Assembly (NCBI GenBank): GCA_961205875.1
Contig: OY540819.1
Location: 4,838,501-4,902,500 of the forward strand
Origin: Sialis fuliginosa
Lineage: Eukaryota > Arthropoda > Insecta > Megaloptera > Sialidae
Reading direction: 5' to 3'
DNA: 64,000 bases
Within the stretch, counting starts at the first letter, position 1. Each line of letters starts with the position of its first letter. The notes below the pieces were generated by a model. That model saw nothing but the letters and a program-made list of their open reading frames with translations. It had not been told where the DNA came from and made no database searches. A program made the translations under genes and the position numbers. Shown here in pieces: positions 50,677-62,215 of this stretch.

Positions 50677-52133
50677 TACGTAAACAGTAAACCTAACATG
50701 TGGTTTAAATTTTTGGGTCTTAGAAATGCGTTTTAATTTTAATTTAATCCTAAAACTATTAAATTGTAGACACGAATAGTTTTCAAATTATTGATAAGGA
50801 CTATGTTTAATGACTGTCGCTCTAGCTTGTACTTTATTATTAATCAAGTACCTACTCTGCCAACAAAATTATCAAATCAAAATCAACTTCAGAATTATTA
50901 TTCACTTACATCTCCGATATTTTTAAAATTAAATCTTATATTATTCTATGTGTGGAGTTTAATTATTGTCTTTTAAATTTCCTTTTCGAACAACATAATA
51001 TTGAATATCATATTATATTTTTAGTTGGATTTTTTTTGTAAATAATGTTAAATAAACATTTCTCCGATATTTTTAAAATTAAATAAACAAAAAAAAACTG
51101 TTTAATATTAGATTCACCTGTTGTCGAGTACATTTCTTTGAAAATCTCCCATCTGTTCTGTACGCGCCAATATAAAGAGGCCTAGTGAAGTTATTTAATC
51201 AAGTATTTTCTTTTGAGTCAATGAAATTTTTGTAGCATCTCTCATACCATTACTGCCGCTGACTTTATGCAAACAATAAATAATTCATCTCTTAAAAATG
51301 AATTCCAGTTACTAAATTATTTTTACAAGAATTTAATATTTTATCATATAATTATTACATTCATTTTCTAACTATTTCATTTTTCGTTTATCCTATAATA
51401 TTTTTTATTCAAATTTTTTTAATTTATTTATTAGTCCCATTTTTTCTCGGCCCCAGCGCAAAAAAATCTATAAACTTATTGGAGCACCAAACGAACATAT
51501 GGTGTGAATATAACTTCAGTATATCCAGTGGTTTATATTTATATTTTTTTTATATTCATGTGTACATGTTTATTTAAAGTTATTTTTTTTAATTCTCAAT
51601 TGAAAGAAAATTTTTTACTTTCTTATACCACGTGCATGAAATATACATACATATATACCTACATATAGTATAAGTAAGTACCTATAGTGAAGTCGATTTT
51701 TTTCGAACTTCGGATTTTGACGAAATTATCTATTTTGACCTTCCCTGAATCCATTCTGACTATTTTCGCCATGATGTCTGTATGTCTGTCTGTCTGTCTG
51801 TCTGTCTGTGTCTGTCTGTCGGTCTGTAAGCGCTGTAACTCAAATACGACAAATCGTAGAAGGGTGAAATTTTATATTTAAGATTAATTTTTGTCTGGGA
51901 AGAAAACGTCCTATTTTTGAAAACGATCTTTCAACCGGATACGGATGTTTACCTTCGTCGATTTTTGAATTTTTCGAATTACTCTGAAACAGTACGAAAT
52001 AGAGAAAAACGGTCAAGTTAAAAAATGTAGGTAATATCTATATCTATAATTTATGTTGTATTCATTTTTTCGTAAAAACGAATTTTTTAAAAATAAATGT
52101 TTATTATAGTTCAAATGGTTCATAACAGAGGAG
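50677..52133. other. AT-rich DNA with a TCTG microsatellite
   Basis: The TCTG tract is 51776-51828, inside a diverged dispersed repeat that also appears at 41590-41690. No gene. Confidence 0.55.
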
Positions 52134-52430
52134 AAATATCTGCCATAAGTGTCATTGGACTTTCTTATACGTATTACAGAGATTGAACAGTGTGTGTGTT
52201 TGCCGTAGGTACCATGGAACTTTCTTATACGTATTACTACTTTTATCTAAAACATTTTTTTCTTATTTCAAAAATAATTCAAAAATCCAAAAATTTACAA
52301 GAGTAAACATCCGTTTGTTCTATCTTGTTAGTTTGTTAGAAATGTTTTAATAAACAAAGAATCACGTATACAAATCACTGTTAGGATTACGTATAAGAAA
52401 GTCCCGTGGTTCCCAAGGCAGATATTTTAA
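52134..52430. repeat. inverted/tandem repeat cluster
   Basis: A unit ending actttcttatacgtatta occurs twice in tandem (52141-52178 and 52201-52238, 60-bp period). It occurs once inverted (52388-52426), each time next to tgcc..gg. ATATCTGCC and GGCAGATAT bound the cluster. It looks like a MITE with a duplicated left end; no TSD identified. Confidence 0.5.
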
Positions 52431-53412
52431 TCTTAAGTTATAATAATGAGTATTGACAAATGGCAGCATTAAAAATGTACGTATCTGGTCATACTTCGCT
52501 TCATTAAAAGTGCATTTCAATAGATCGTGAATAAATATACAGATATGTACCATATCATACAATATCTGTTAATCAATACATCTCCATGTTTACAAGAGTA
52601 TCTTGTATTCCCAAAAGAAATGCTCTTTCAACATTTTCATACGTGCATGGTAAATTCTCTATAATATTGTTTTGGACGCTTTGAAGTTTTGTAATATCAT
52701 CAAAAATTGTTTGAACATATTTAGAATAACTTCTTTGATCTTCGTATAGGAAAATGTATTGTATATGTAATGATGATGCTTGAAAGTAATTAATTTTTTC
52801 TTACATTTTTGTAGCGTTTTGTAAAGTTTCAGGGATGAAAACGTTTTGTGTACAATTTTTCGTTAGCTGATTTTTGATGATAGTAAATATATAAGCAATA
52901 TGACGATCTTTTTTATATTTTATTCTATATCTAATTTTATATTTTAATAGAATGTCGTCTGCTTCTACTATAGTATGGTATTCTATTTAAAAAAGACATA
53001 CTCCTAGTATAGTGGTGTAGTTAAATCAACTTGCTCCAGGCATAAAAATTATACGTAGCGTACGAGCAAAGAATAAATAGTACTTTTCAGAATCTCATTT
53101 AAACTACTTAACTTATAAAACAGGTAAAACATAATTTAAAGTTAGTTACAGTAATAGATTATGTGAATAATATTCTGGCATTCGCTTTTACTAATTCTGT
53201 ATTTATATTAAGCATTATATTATATTAACTATTGAAATCGATAAATATTAATAAAATTTAAGAATTGTTCGTTAATTGAAGCTATAGTTATGTAAAGCTC
53301 AATATCTAATTAAGAATACTTAACAATAAATACGTACTCAACATTTACTAAAAATCGAGTAAAGGTTAAAGTGAAGCTTTTACTATTTCTGCGAAAGCAT
53401 TTATTAATTTTT
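52431..53412. other. AT-rich intergenic DNA, nothing recognised
   Basis: No frame or element ends found. Confidence 0.6.
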
Positions 53413-53496
53413 AATTTTTATTCAACATTTATGTTGAATAAAAATTATTAATTATGAGAGAATATTTCAGTTATAACTGAAATATTCTCTCATAAT
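53413..53496. repeat. two adjacent perfect palindromes
   Basis: A hairpin with 16-bp arms (53413-53428 and 53431-53446, 2-base loop) is followed after four bases by a loopless 46-bp perfect palindrome (53451-53496, centre TTA/TAA). See findings. Confidence 0.85.
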
Positions 53497-53601
53497 AAAA
53501 TAAATTTTAATATTTTGAATATAAGAATAATAGTGAAAAACATTGGTGTTAAAACTGTAATTTCAAAATAAAATTATAACAGTAGATAGGTATACTATAT
53601 A

Positions 53602-54402
53602 TTGCTTCCTCGCAATATCGAAGATACGAGAAGCTATGTGATCGTTTCAGATTGAGACAAAAAAAATGTTCTCCGATTTCAAAATTTTAAATTGATTTAT
53701 CCGTTTCACGTCAACACAAACACTTTTCGTTCCGTGTCTGTCTGTCTGTCCGTCCGTGTATCCGTGTGTCCGTCCGTCCGTCTGTCCCCTAAATCCTTGT
53801 CATACGCATAACTCATGAACCATTGGACCGATATTATTGAAACTTGGTCGGATGGTTGGGTTTGGTTTGAGGACGGTCCCATTTCAAAATCATCAAAATC
53901 GTATTTAAGGGGGAGGGGTGACACCCCAAAATATTTATTTTTTCAAGATATCTCAAGAACGACACATGTTACGTGAAAATTTTATAGAATATTTTTTTGT
54001 AGAGTATTCAATTTCCTATAATATGGGTCTACGTTTGTTGTAAAATATTCCCTTACAAAGATTTATATCAATTTATTTTTAAAATTCGTGTTTTTGTTTT
54101 TCTAAATTGATATTGCTTGGATGTATTAAATGTCATTTTGACGTTTTAAAAGACATTTGCATAAATTTAAATTTAGATTGAAATTTCCAAAAAATTAAAA
54201 ATATTTGAAAAAATATTCAGGTGCGTTTTAAGAAAAATTTCGAACTAATATTTTGTTTAATTGTATAAAAATTAAATGGTTAACCAATTCCAGGCAATTT
54301 ATATAAACACTATCGGTTTTTATTTAATTTGTTGAATAATAACTACCTTTGGTGAATTCAGCACGAGGAAGCACTGTGCATTTTCTTGGCAGATGTTTTT
54401 TT
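53602..54402 (+). repeat. dispersed family R1 copy 2, longest (801 bp)
   Basis: Starts TTGCTTCCTCGCAATATCGA and ends GGCAGATGTTTTTT, as does the copy at 17675. It has a TCTG/TCCG tract at 53737-53790 and retains the central part lost in copy 1. The open frame 53706-53924 on the minus strand is a by-product of the tract. Superfamily unknown; no TIR or TSD seen. Confidence 0.7.
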
Positions 54403-56798
54403 TAAAACGGATGATCTTTTGTTTTCAGAAAATCTTATTAAAAAAAGGTCACATAAGTAACCTTTCTAAGAAGATTGGTAAAGTCTATCAAAGAAATAAG
54501 GGAATACTAAAAAAAAGTAAAAATTTGGAATGTCCAGCATAAAGTATACCGTTAAATTTGGTACCCAGCCAAAACAATTAAGAAAAAATATTTACACATT
54601 AGTTAAGCCAGAAGAAAGAGACCGAGAAAAAATTTAGATGATACTCGAGCAGTTAGTAAAGACTAGTTAAAACGGATGATATATAGTACTAGGGGTACTT
54701 AGAGCGAAGTCGTGCGTTTGCCCTTTTTGCGTCGTAAAAAAGGCATATATACCGTATTAAGTATAACTGACTACTGTACTAACGATCCGCCCAAATGGGC
54801 ATGGTGTTTATACATCTATAAAGTACACATAAGCCGTCTAATGACACAACTTCTAGTTTAATAGAATATACAGCCGAGTATTTATCTACAGTAGTAAAAA
54901 GTTATGCGTTGTTCATTGATCTGAAGATGAATTATGTGTTTTATTTGTAACGTATGTCAAACGGTTTACTTTTATGTAAAACAATAAGGGATCGGGAATA
55001 TTTGTGTGACACGATATTTTGGTTTTATGTTTGCATAATATTTTTATCGATGTATATTTTATGTATAAATTATTATTCTTTTGTAAGTTTTAAGGTTTTT
55101 GTAGCTATCTAGAAGTGATTTTTAACATCTGGATTTAAATAGTCAACAGATTTTATCAAAAAATATATACGAACAAAAAAGTTTTTTAATTTTATTGTTA
55201 ATAAGTTAAGATGTCTCAATTTAATTAACGCATCCCAAAATACGAGTATCAGCTCACTAAAGCTGTAATAACTTTAGTTTTTAAGCTCGTGACTAGTGAT
55301 GTAAAGGTGAAAAGTTTCATAACTTTTCAATTTCACTGAAAGTGTGTGAAAATTTTCCTTGTATGCGTCTTGAGGCTTCCGCGGTGATCTTGATATGGAT
55401 CTTTGCTTCTGGGTGTAAGTCGCTTCAGTTTGGCCCTGAAGATGCAATGTGTGATGAAACGTCGGCTAAGATCCATACTATAAATTGTGTATTACATTAT
55501 ATTTTGACTCATATAATTAGAATTTGAACTTATCACTGACTTGAAACTTTTCATGATGTTTTAAAAAATATATATTTTCATGAAAGTGACGCTAAACACA
55601 CATTATTTTCTTACAAAAATAGGGTGCCCTTATTTAAAATTAAAAAAAAAAATTTATCGATACACCCAATTATTTATATCGTGGACCTACCATAAATTAA
55701 TAAAGAACTTTATCTGAATTATAAATAAAAGTTTAACATTTAAAAACAAAATCGCATTAAATTTCCTTAATAAAATTAAAAAAATACAGTGATATAATAT
55801 TTAAAAGAAACAGAACAAAGTATAAAATACTAATTTACATTTGAAACGACACACACGGGGTAAAATGAAAATATAACAAAAATCATAACCGCGGCATTAG
55901 AGTTTTATTCGTTGCGAGACAATGACTGGTTCACGGCACAATTAAATTATATCCAAATCCACGACAGTTGTCACGTGGGTGTCAGTGGAGTACAGCAGAG
56001 TTTAAAAGTTGCCGCATCCCGGTTCCTCAGAGACACTCCCACACATACTCAAATACCCACCCATACACACAGTAGCGTAGCAAATTGTCAATTAGTCCTA
56101 ATTCATTTTTTATTTCCATGTTCTGAAAGAAATGGAAGTACTGAAATACCGTCGAAAAAAGAGCAGATTCTGATTGCACTACCTTCAAAACTTAAAGAAA
56201 AGTTAATTTTCAGTTGGCGACTGTGCGTGTGTCTGTGTGTTTGTGTGTCTGGATGTAGAATTTTCTTTCGTTTACGATAAGTACTGCAAAAATACACCGA
56301 TCTGAATTATTTTTGGTGGAAATGTTTGTCTCAGTGAGTACTCTAAATCTATTGATTTTGGTGCTAATCGGATTAGAGGTTTTAGAAATATTTAAAATGT
56401 TATAACTTTTACTGTCTTAATAGTGAACGTAGTATTTTGACTTGGTACATTTGTAGTTCAATTTAACTTAAGAGACATTTATTTTTTGTACGTGCATAAA
56501 CAGCTATTAAAGGGATGAAAACCACCCTCAAAATTTTAATTTTAAATAATAATTAATACGTCACTAATTCATGTTGCCTTAAAACAAATGCAACTAAATT
56601 CAAATTGTCAAATTAGTTATTCTATGAATGTGTATTATTTCAAACAATATTTTTCATACCTAGTAAAATACTCATTCATACATCAACATTCAAGCAAAAT
56701 CCCTTAGACTTAGAAACGTGTTTTTTTAATGGGAGTCTTCTTTTTGTTACGTAAACACCCACTAAGAAGGGATTTTCCAAAATATAGTTTAACTTTAC
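54403..56798. other. AT-rich DNA, GC-richer near 55340-55470 and 55900-56060
   Basis: A hammerhead-like core near 55433 is listed separately. The 122-codon frame starting at 55912 has no recognisable domain and ends in a GTGT-rich tract; I do not call it a gene. Confidence 0.45.
55433..55466 (+). ncRNA. hammerhead ribozyme-like core 3
   Basis: CTGAAGA (55436-55442) and GAAACGTC (55456-55463) are present, with inner stem I GCC/GGC directly flanking them. Farther out there is a perfect 10-bp stem TATGGATCTT (55394-55403) with AAGATCCATA (55468-55477). Stem II is poor (GCA/TGT with one wobble and unpaired bases), so this copy is probably decayed. Still farther out, tgaaaagtttcat (55308) and tgaaacttttcat (55540) are inverted. 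Confidence 0.4.
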
Positions 56799-57342
56799 AA
56801 AAACATCTGCCAAGTAAATGCACAGTGCATAGCAAAGTAAATATCAATTAAAAAAACAAAACACGATTTTTTAAAATAAATTGAGATAAATCTTTGTAAA
56901 GGAATATTTTGTAATATATATATAAACCCATATTAGAAAAAATTTAATGGTCTACAAAAAACATTCTATAAAATTTTCACGTAACATGTGTTGTTCTTGA
57001 GATATCTTAAAAAAATAAATATATTGGGATGTCACCCACCTCCTTACACACGATTTTGATGATTTTTAAATGGAATCGTCTTCAAGTCAGACCCAACCAT
57101 CCGACCAAGTTTCAATAATATCGGTTCAGTGGTTCATGAATTAAGCGTGTGACAAGGATTCAGGGGACAGACGGACGGACGGACGGGCACACAGACAGAC
57201 AGACAGACACGGAACGAAAAGTGTTTGTCTTGACGTGAAACGGAAAGATCAATTTAAAATTTTGAAATCGGACAACATTTTTTTTGTCTCAATCTAAAAG
57301 AATCACAAAGCTTCTCGTATCTTCGGATTTGCGAGGACGCAA
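56799..57342 (-). repeat. dispersed family R1 copy 3
   Basis: Minus-strand copy of the family at 53602 with the same motif order and a CTGT/CCGT tract at 57170-57214. It lacks a different internal part, jumping from the central region to gcactgtgcattt. The 5' start is diverged (TTGCGTCCTCGCAAATCCGA). Confidence 0.7.
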
Positions 57343-58360
57343 AATCAATTTATTATCACTATTTTACAATTGCGGCCCACTCGACAATCATGTAAGCTAC
57401 GACACTGTACAAAAACACACACACACATGTTCAAGTAAGTTCTAGTTTTCTCGCAAGTTGACAACGCAAGCACCCGAGAGAAGCTCGAGGACATTGGGTA
57501 CGTTCATCAAGTGTTCGATGTTTCACCTGAATCGTCAGACACCAGAGCTTTTTTATTCTTTATAAAACGGTGTTGTTTAACCCTTATGTTAATGGATAAA
57601 TGTTTATACGTTCCTTAATGGATAGGTACCCGAGTACCTTCATATGATTTATACATATGATATTTACGTTATAAAACTTTACGCAGTGTGTTTGATGTTA
57701 TTGTTGTCAAATTTAATGTTATTGTTAGTGACCTTACTTTTTATTTTATGGGAGTCCAAAAAGCATAATTTTTTTTTCATAATTTCTGTTTTTGGGTCAT
57801 CAATTTCTTCTTAATAAGTACATAAATGAGAGAATCAATGTACACGAGTACCTTATCCATTAACCAACATTTGTTTAAATTTAGGCCCAAAAATCTGTTA
57901 CTTCCAAATACTTTTTTAACTTTTTTTCCAAGAAATAGCATTACAATAAATGGATCTTGGAATTCCTGGATGCCCATAAAATCAAAAAAATAATTACATA
58001 CTAAACTGGTCGAATAAAATCGAAAAAGGTGTATGAGTACCTATCCATTCACACAAGGGTTAAACATGTGTGACTTCCAATATTTATATAACTAGAAAAT
58101 GCCCGCTGTGTTCAATTTTTCATTTTCTTTTTTAAATATTTGATTAATAAATATCAATTGTAAATTTTCCTTAATACAGACCTGCTATAATTCAATCACT
58201 GATTCAATAGTTTTTGTCAAGCCGAAACAAAAAGTCTATCTATCAGAATGTTATACGATATTATATCGAAATATTATATATTATATTATGAGGTTGCTTA
58301 ATCAAGAGACTGAGCAGCATTTTTCAACAAATAAGAATATGTGTAATTAGTTCATTACAA
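57343..58360. other. intergenic DNA, nothing recognised
   Basis: Includes a CA-repeat tract at 57413-57427. No exon or element ends. Confidence 0.55.
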
Positions 58361-58373
58361 CTAATCTGCTCTA

Positions 58374-59126
58374 GAAGCGTGGGCTATATATGAAGCACTG
58401 AATTATATAATCAATAACTCAAACAATAGACAAATCAACATTTTAACAGATTCAAAATCAGTGTTAGAGCAAATAAAAAATTTTAAAATAAAGAAAATAA
58501 AAAATTATATAATAATTAAAATAATAAAATGTGTAGAAACATTAATAAAACAAAATAAAAAAGTTACATTTATTTGGATTAAAGCACATATTGGCATCAA
58601 ATATAATGAACACACAGATAATCTTGCTAAAGAAGCAACAATCGACGGGGCAGAAACAGATGTAAAATTACCATATACAGACTTTCAAACCATCACAAAA
58701 AACAAAATTAAGAAAGAATGGAACGAAATATGGACGCAATCAGCACAATACAAAGGAAGAAATTATGCATCAATACACCCACAGATTCCCGCGAAACCAT
58801 GGTACCTAAAACATGAATGTAATAGAGAACTCATAGTGACAATTGCAAGAATGAAGTTCGCGCATGTCTGCTGCCCCAGCCACCTTAATAAGATAGGAAT
58901 TGTTCAATCACCATATTGTCCATGTGACAATCAATCATATGGGGATATAAACCACATAATATTCGAATGTAAGCTTTATAGAGTGCCACAAACAAAACTC
59001 CTTAATAAATTAATAGACATGAAAATACCACTACCCACGAACATAAACACATTGTTAACAACTGAAAATAAACAAATATATGAAGCAATTATTGAATTCA
59101 TAAGAGAAGCCCAAATTAAAATCTAA
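58374..59126 (+). CDS. LINE RNase H domain and C-terminal zinc knuckle (fragment)
   Basis: The frame is open from the insertion's first base: EAWAIYEAL (58374 on), LTDSKSVLEQI (about 58440), then WIKAHIGIKYNEHTDNLAKEA (about 58576-58638). These supply the E, second D and last D of the RNase H active site; the first D lies in the lost 5' part. Downstream is a cysteine/histidine cluster, CPCDNQSYGDINHIIFEC (about 58920-58970), as in the C-termini of I/R1-type proteins. The frame ends with QIKI and a stop. There are no internal stops, so the insertion is fairly recent. Confidence 0.9.
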   Translation, partial: EAWAIYEALNYIINNSNNRQINILTDSKSVLEQIKNFKIKKIKNYIIIKIIKCVETLIKQNKKVTFIWIKAHIGIKYNEHTDNLAKEATIDGAETDVKLPYTDFQTITKNKIKKEWNEIWTQSAQYKGRNYASIHPQIPAKPWYLKHECNRELIVTIARMKFAHVCCPSHLNKIGIVQSPYCPCDNQSYGDINHIIFECKLYRVPQTKLLNKLIDMKIPLPTNINTLLTTENKQIYEAIIEFIREAQIKI

Positions 59127-59395
59127 ACAAACAAATATTAACATATACAAAACGTACACCCAATGTGTTATACCCAACAACCTAATCCTAGACAACCCTG
59201 CCGTACTGTTTGTTGAACCCTGCCCTGACAGGCACAGAGGCAACATCCATTCCGTCTTTGTGTCCCCGTTTCTATATGTTGTACGTGTAGGCGTTTTTCT
59301 CACATCAAGAAGAAGAATGAGCATTTCAAGAAAATTAGATGGCTGAATTTGTAAAAAAGAATGCCAAGAAATTTAAATAAAAAAAAAAAAAAAAA
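58374..59395 (+). mobile_element. 5'-truncated RNase H-bearing LINE with TSD and poly(A)
   Basis: CTAATCTGCTCTA at 58361-58373 is repeated at 59396-59408, directly after a run of about 17 A. The body between them starts inside an RNase H frame and runs through a stop at 59126 and a 250-bp 3' UTR to the poly(A). This is a textbook target-primed insertion, truncated at the 5' end. RNase H plus a C-terminal CPC..H..C knuckle points to the I/R1/Jockey side of non-LTR elements. Confidence 0.92.
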
Positions 59396-59408
59396 CTAAT
59401 CTGCTCTA

Positions 59409-59639
59409 ATTATTAGTTAGATTTGTATTGTGTAAAAAATAGTAAAAATTATATTTTTCATTATAAAATCATAATTAAATTTCAAAAACTAGTTAATTAA
59501 AACCTTTGACTATATTATAAAATATATATTTGTATATGGCTTCAATTTTCCACTACATTTTCATTACAGTTGTTCCTTCTATGTAACACAGAAAAGTGAA
59601 TTAATAAAATATTTATTCAAACGAATGTCAATATTTGTG
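59409..59639. other. AT-rich spacer, nothing recognised
   Basis: Short gap between the LINE and the Tc1 remnant. It begins with attattag, which continues the pre-insertion target sequence. Confidence 0.6.
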
Positions 59640-60033
59640 ATATTAACAAAACAAGATTTAATACGGAGAGTAAGCAAACGTTGCTTTTAGAGAATTTTCC
59701 TCTGGAAAATGACCTATTTAGTAACACTATCACAGAGGGTGATCAAATTATTAATTATACCACACTGTTCAATTAATCGTTTTCTGATTCACCTAAATTC
59801 ATTTTATACATGATTCAAAATCTGGAAAAGAAATGTTTAGCAATGTCTGGCAATTATTTAGACATGAACCCTATTGAAAAATTCTAAAAGGAAAATCATC
59901 ACAAGCCAGAAACAAAACAAATCTTACAGAAACATTGAGTAATGTTTGACATAATGATGAAAAATTGTATGAAAATGTTGAAAAATGCATTCAGAGCATG
60001 TCAAGAAAGATTTAGACTGTGATTGACACCGTA
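59640..60033 (+). pseudogene. Tc1-type transposase C-terminal remnant
   Basis: The segment near 59847-59892 reads SGNYLDMNPIEKF, the family's SPDLNPIENLW region with the last E of the DDE triad. Near 59970-60017 it reads YENVEKCIQSMSRKI, matching the L..LV.SMPRR.. C-terminal phrase. The two lie in different frames with several stops (for example after EKF and after SRKI), so the gene is long dead. No TIRs remain recognisable nearby. Confidence 0.6.
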
Positions 60034-60148
60034 AAAGTACAAATAAATATTATGAGATTTTTACAACAATGTTTAGATTGTGATTTTTCTCACAGAACTA
60101 TTATTAAATATTTAATTTATCTAACAATAAATACATATAAAGTACATA

Positions 60149-60616
60149 TAGCGTCGGCATTAGGGGGCGGGAGAACCAAGGTGACCGCCCAAGGCGCCAG
60201 GCCAGGTGGGGCGGCGCACAATGGGGCTTAAGTGACTTTTTTGGTTCAAATCAGGATACAGGCTATAATTTTTGAATAAACTTTTTTGGAGTCTGTAGGA
60301 TCGCACTAAGCTGAGAAATTAATTATTCAACTTATTTGTTAATTTACCAATTTTAATTTATTAATAAAAGGGGAAGGTGGTCTCGACGGTATTTGGGCAT
60401 TTAATAGTCTTAAAGTTAATAGTGTAAACTATATTTAAAAAAAAGTTGGAGTCTGTAATAGAATCGCGCTAAGCTGAGATATTAACTATTCAACTTATTT
60501 GTTAATTTATCAATTTTAAATGCCATTTTTGATGATTTTTGAACATTTTGTTAGGTGGAGAGAGGATGGAAAAATAAATCTCGCCTAGGGCGCCAGACTT
60601 ACTAAGGCACGCTCTG
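60149..60616. mobile_element. degenerate hAT-type element, 468 bp
   Basis: AGTACATATA occurs at 60141-60150 and 60617-60626; its first eight bases fit a hAT TSD. The right end (ctcgcctagggcgccag...gcacgctctg) and GC-rich left end (gcgtcggcattagggggcg) resemble a widespread hAT group with gggcgcc-rich termini. The interior holds an imperfect direct repeat of about 75 bp (60285-60357 and 60444-60520). No transposase frame; the 70-codon frame at 60019 is chance. Confidence 0.5.
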
Positions 60617-60626
60617 AGTACATATA

Positions 60627-61072
60627 AGGTAACGTCGAATTGTAATTTAAATTTAAAAATTGTTACTAATAATTTTACCACCCCTATATATACAAATACA
60701 ATTACAATTACACTGACTGCAACATGTATACTGCAACTAGTCTATAACCATTACTTTTTGCATGCATTCAAACGTAAATTTTAATTAATACACTCCAGTA
60801 GCCATGGAAATATTATATACAGTTATACACACTCATCTACCCATACACTACCAATATATCTACACTACACATGTAAATTTATCTAGTTCAGATGGCGATG
60901 TGCATAACTTCCATATTTCATCGATTTTCATTACATAAACATGCATAATTTTACACTCTGTGTCGTTACACAGAAAATAACTGCTAAATGTGTAGGTAAC
61001 ATATTTTACAGGGAATTTTTTAATCTTCATTTATAAACATAATTATTTTTTATTATAGCACTAATTAAAACA
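60627..61072. other. intergenic DNA, nothing recognised
   Basis: No frame, repeat ends or structure found. Confidence 0.6.
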
Positions 61073-61307
61073 TCTCTACATATAAACAAAATTGGTAGTT
61101 TGTATGAGACTTATAGACTCAGGAATTACTGACCCGATTTCAATGTGGTTTTCACTAATAGTTAGATAATTTTTTTGAGCATATTCGTGGTTATTAATAT
61201 TTTATTAAAAACCTAAGATTTAATATCAAAAGACTAAAAAGATCTTTATCAAGTCGTGTTTTGTTTCCATGATGTCACAGCATACAACTGTCATTTATAT
61301 AAAAACA
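61073..61307 (+). mobile_element. Helitron-like 5' fragment
   Basis: Starts TCTCTACATATAAACAAAAT after A. The part 61183-61307 is closely similar to 25741-25860 in the longer element at 25675. No 3' CTAG terminus was found before the hAT-like insertion at 61584. Confidence 0.4.
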
Positions 61308-61583
61308 GTGAACCGTGGAATGAACGATTAGCAATTAATTCAGAAAGTGGAATGAAATAACTGTTCACCAAAATTTGTTTACAAAGAATCACATTTTTTA
61401 TATTTTTTATGCTAATTATCTTATATAATATTATTATTATGTGCTACTTACATACATAATTAAGTACATCTGCATCCTAAAACGACAAGCCGGTCGTTTT
61501 TAACAACATAATTTTTTAAGTAAACATTTTTTCGACTTTTTAGTTTAATCACATCGTCATCTGAACGTATGACATATGTACAA

Positions 61584-62207
61584 TAGGGTGGACTGAAAAA
61601 AATTTTTTTTTGAATCTTCGAAACACTATATGCGCAAAATGTGCATTTGTATATCCTTAAAACACCTTATGAAGGAATTTGTAATTGGATATCATCCTGA
61701 GGTTCCTAAATGATTTTCATTATTAGAAAAAAACAAATTTTTGGGCAATATATCTCGGTAACGGGGTAAGATATTTGAATGCGAAATAATTTAAATTAAC
61801 ATTCAATACCTTTAAAATGATATATAACAGTCAAACATTTATTATAGTTAATCGTTTGAAAAATGCTCTCAAAATAAGATTATTTTTATAAAAAAAAAAA
61901 AACAAAAAATAAACTTCATTAAAAAAAAAATGATTAACTATAAAAAAAATTACAGTTACATATTATTTTAAAGACGCTGGATTGCTTTTTAATTTAAATT
62001 ATTGCGCATTCAAATATCTTACCACGTTACCGAGATATAATACCCAAAAATGTATGTTTTTTTTCTAATAAAGAAAATCATTTAGGAACCTCAGGATGAT
62101 ATCCAATTACAAAATCCTTCATAAGGTGTTTTAAGGATATACAAATGAACATTTTGCGCATATAGCGTTTCGAAGATTCAAAAAAAAAAAATTTTCACTC
62201 CATCCTA
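61584..62207. mobile_element. hAT-type foldback MITE, 624 bp
   Basis: The 8-bp duplication ATGTACAA lies at 61576-61583 and 62208-62215. The ends TAGGGTGGACTGAAAA and TAGGATGGAGTGAAAA (reverse strand) begin arms of over 200 bp with few mismatches. The centre is A/T-rich; no transposase. TSD length and TAGGG.TGG ends fit hAT. Confidence 0.8.
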
Positions 62208-62215
62208 ATGTACAA

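Noticed and set aside
53706-53924. 72-codon minus-strand frame rich in DRQT repeats
   Set aside because: It is the translation of the TCTG/CAGA tract in a dispersed repeat.
54925-54960. CTGAAGA near 54925
   Set aside because: No GAAA box at the right distance; the downstream sequence reads GTAACG.
55912-56280. 122-codon plus-strand open frame
   Set aside because: No strong start context, a GTGT tract in its 3' part, no recognisable domain, and a long overlapping frame on the other strand.
57520-57538. Minus-strand CTGACGA...GAAAC resembling a hammerhead core
   Set aside because: Only seven bases separate the two boxes and they cannot form stem II; the bases after GAAA (ACAU) are not self-complementary.
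58374-59126. RNase H frame as part of an LTR-type element
   Set aside because: Poly(A) tail, TSD and 5' truncation are the marks of a LINE; no long terminal repeats, protease or integrase are nearby.
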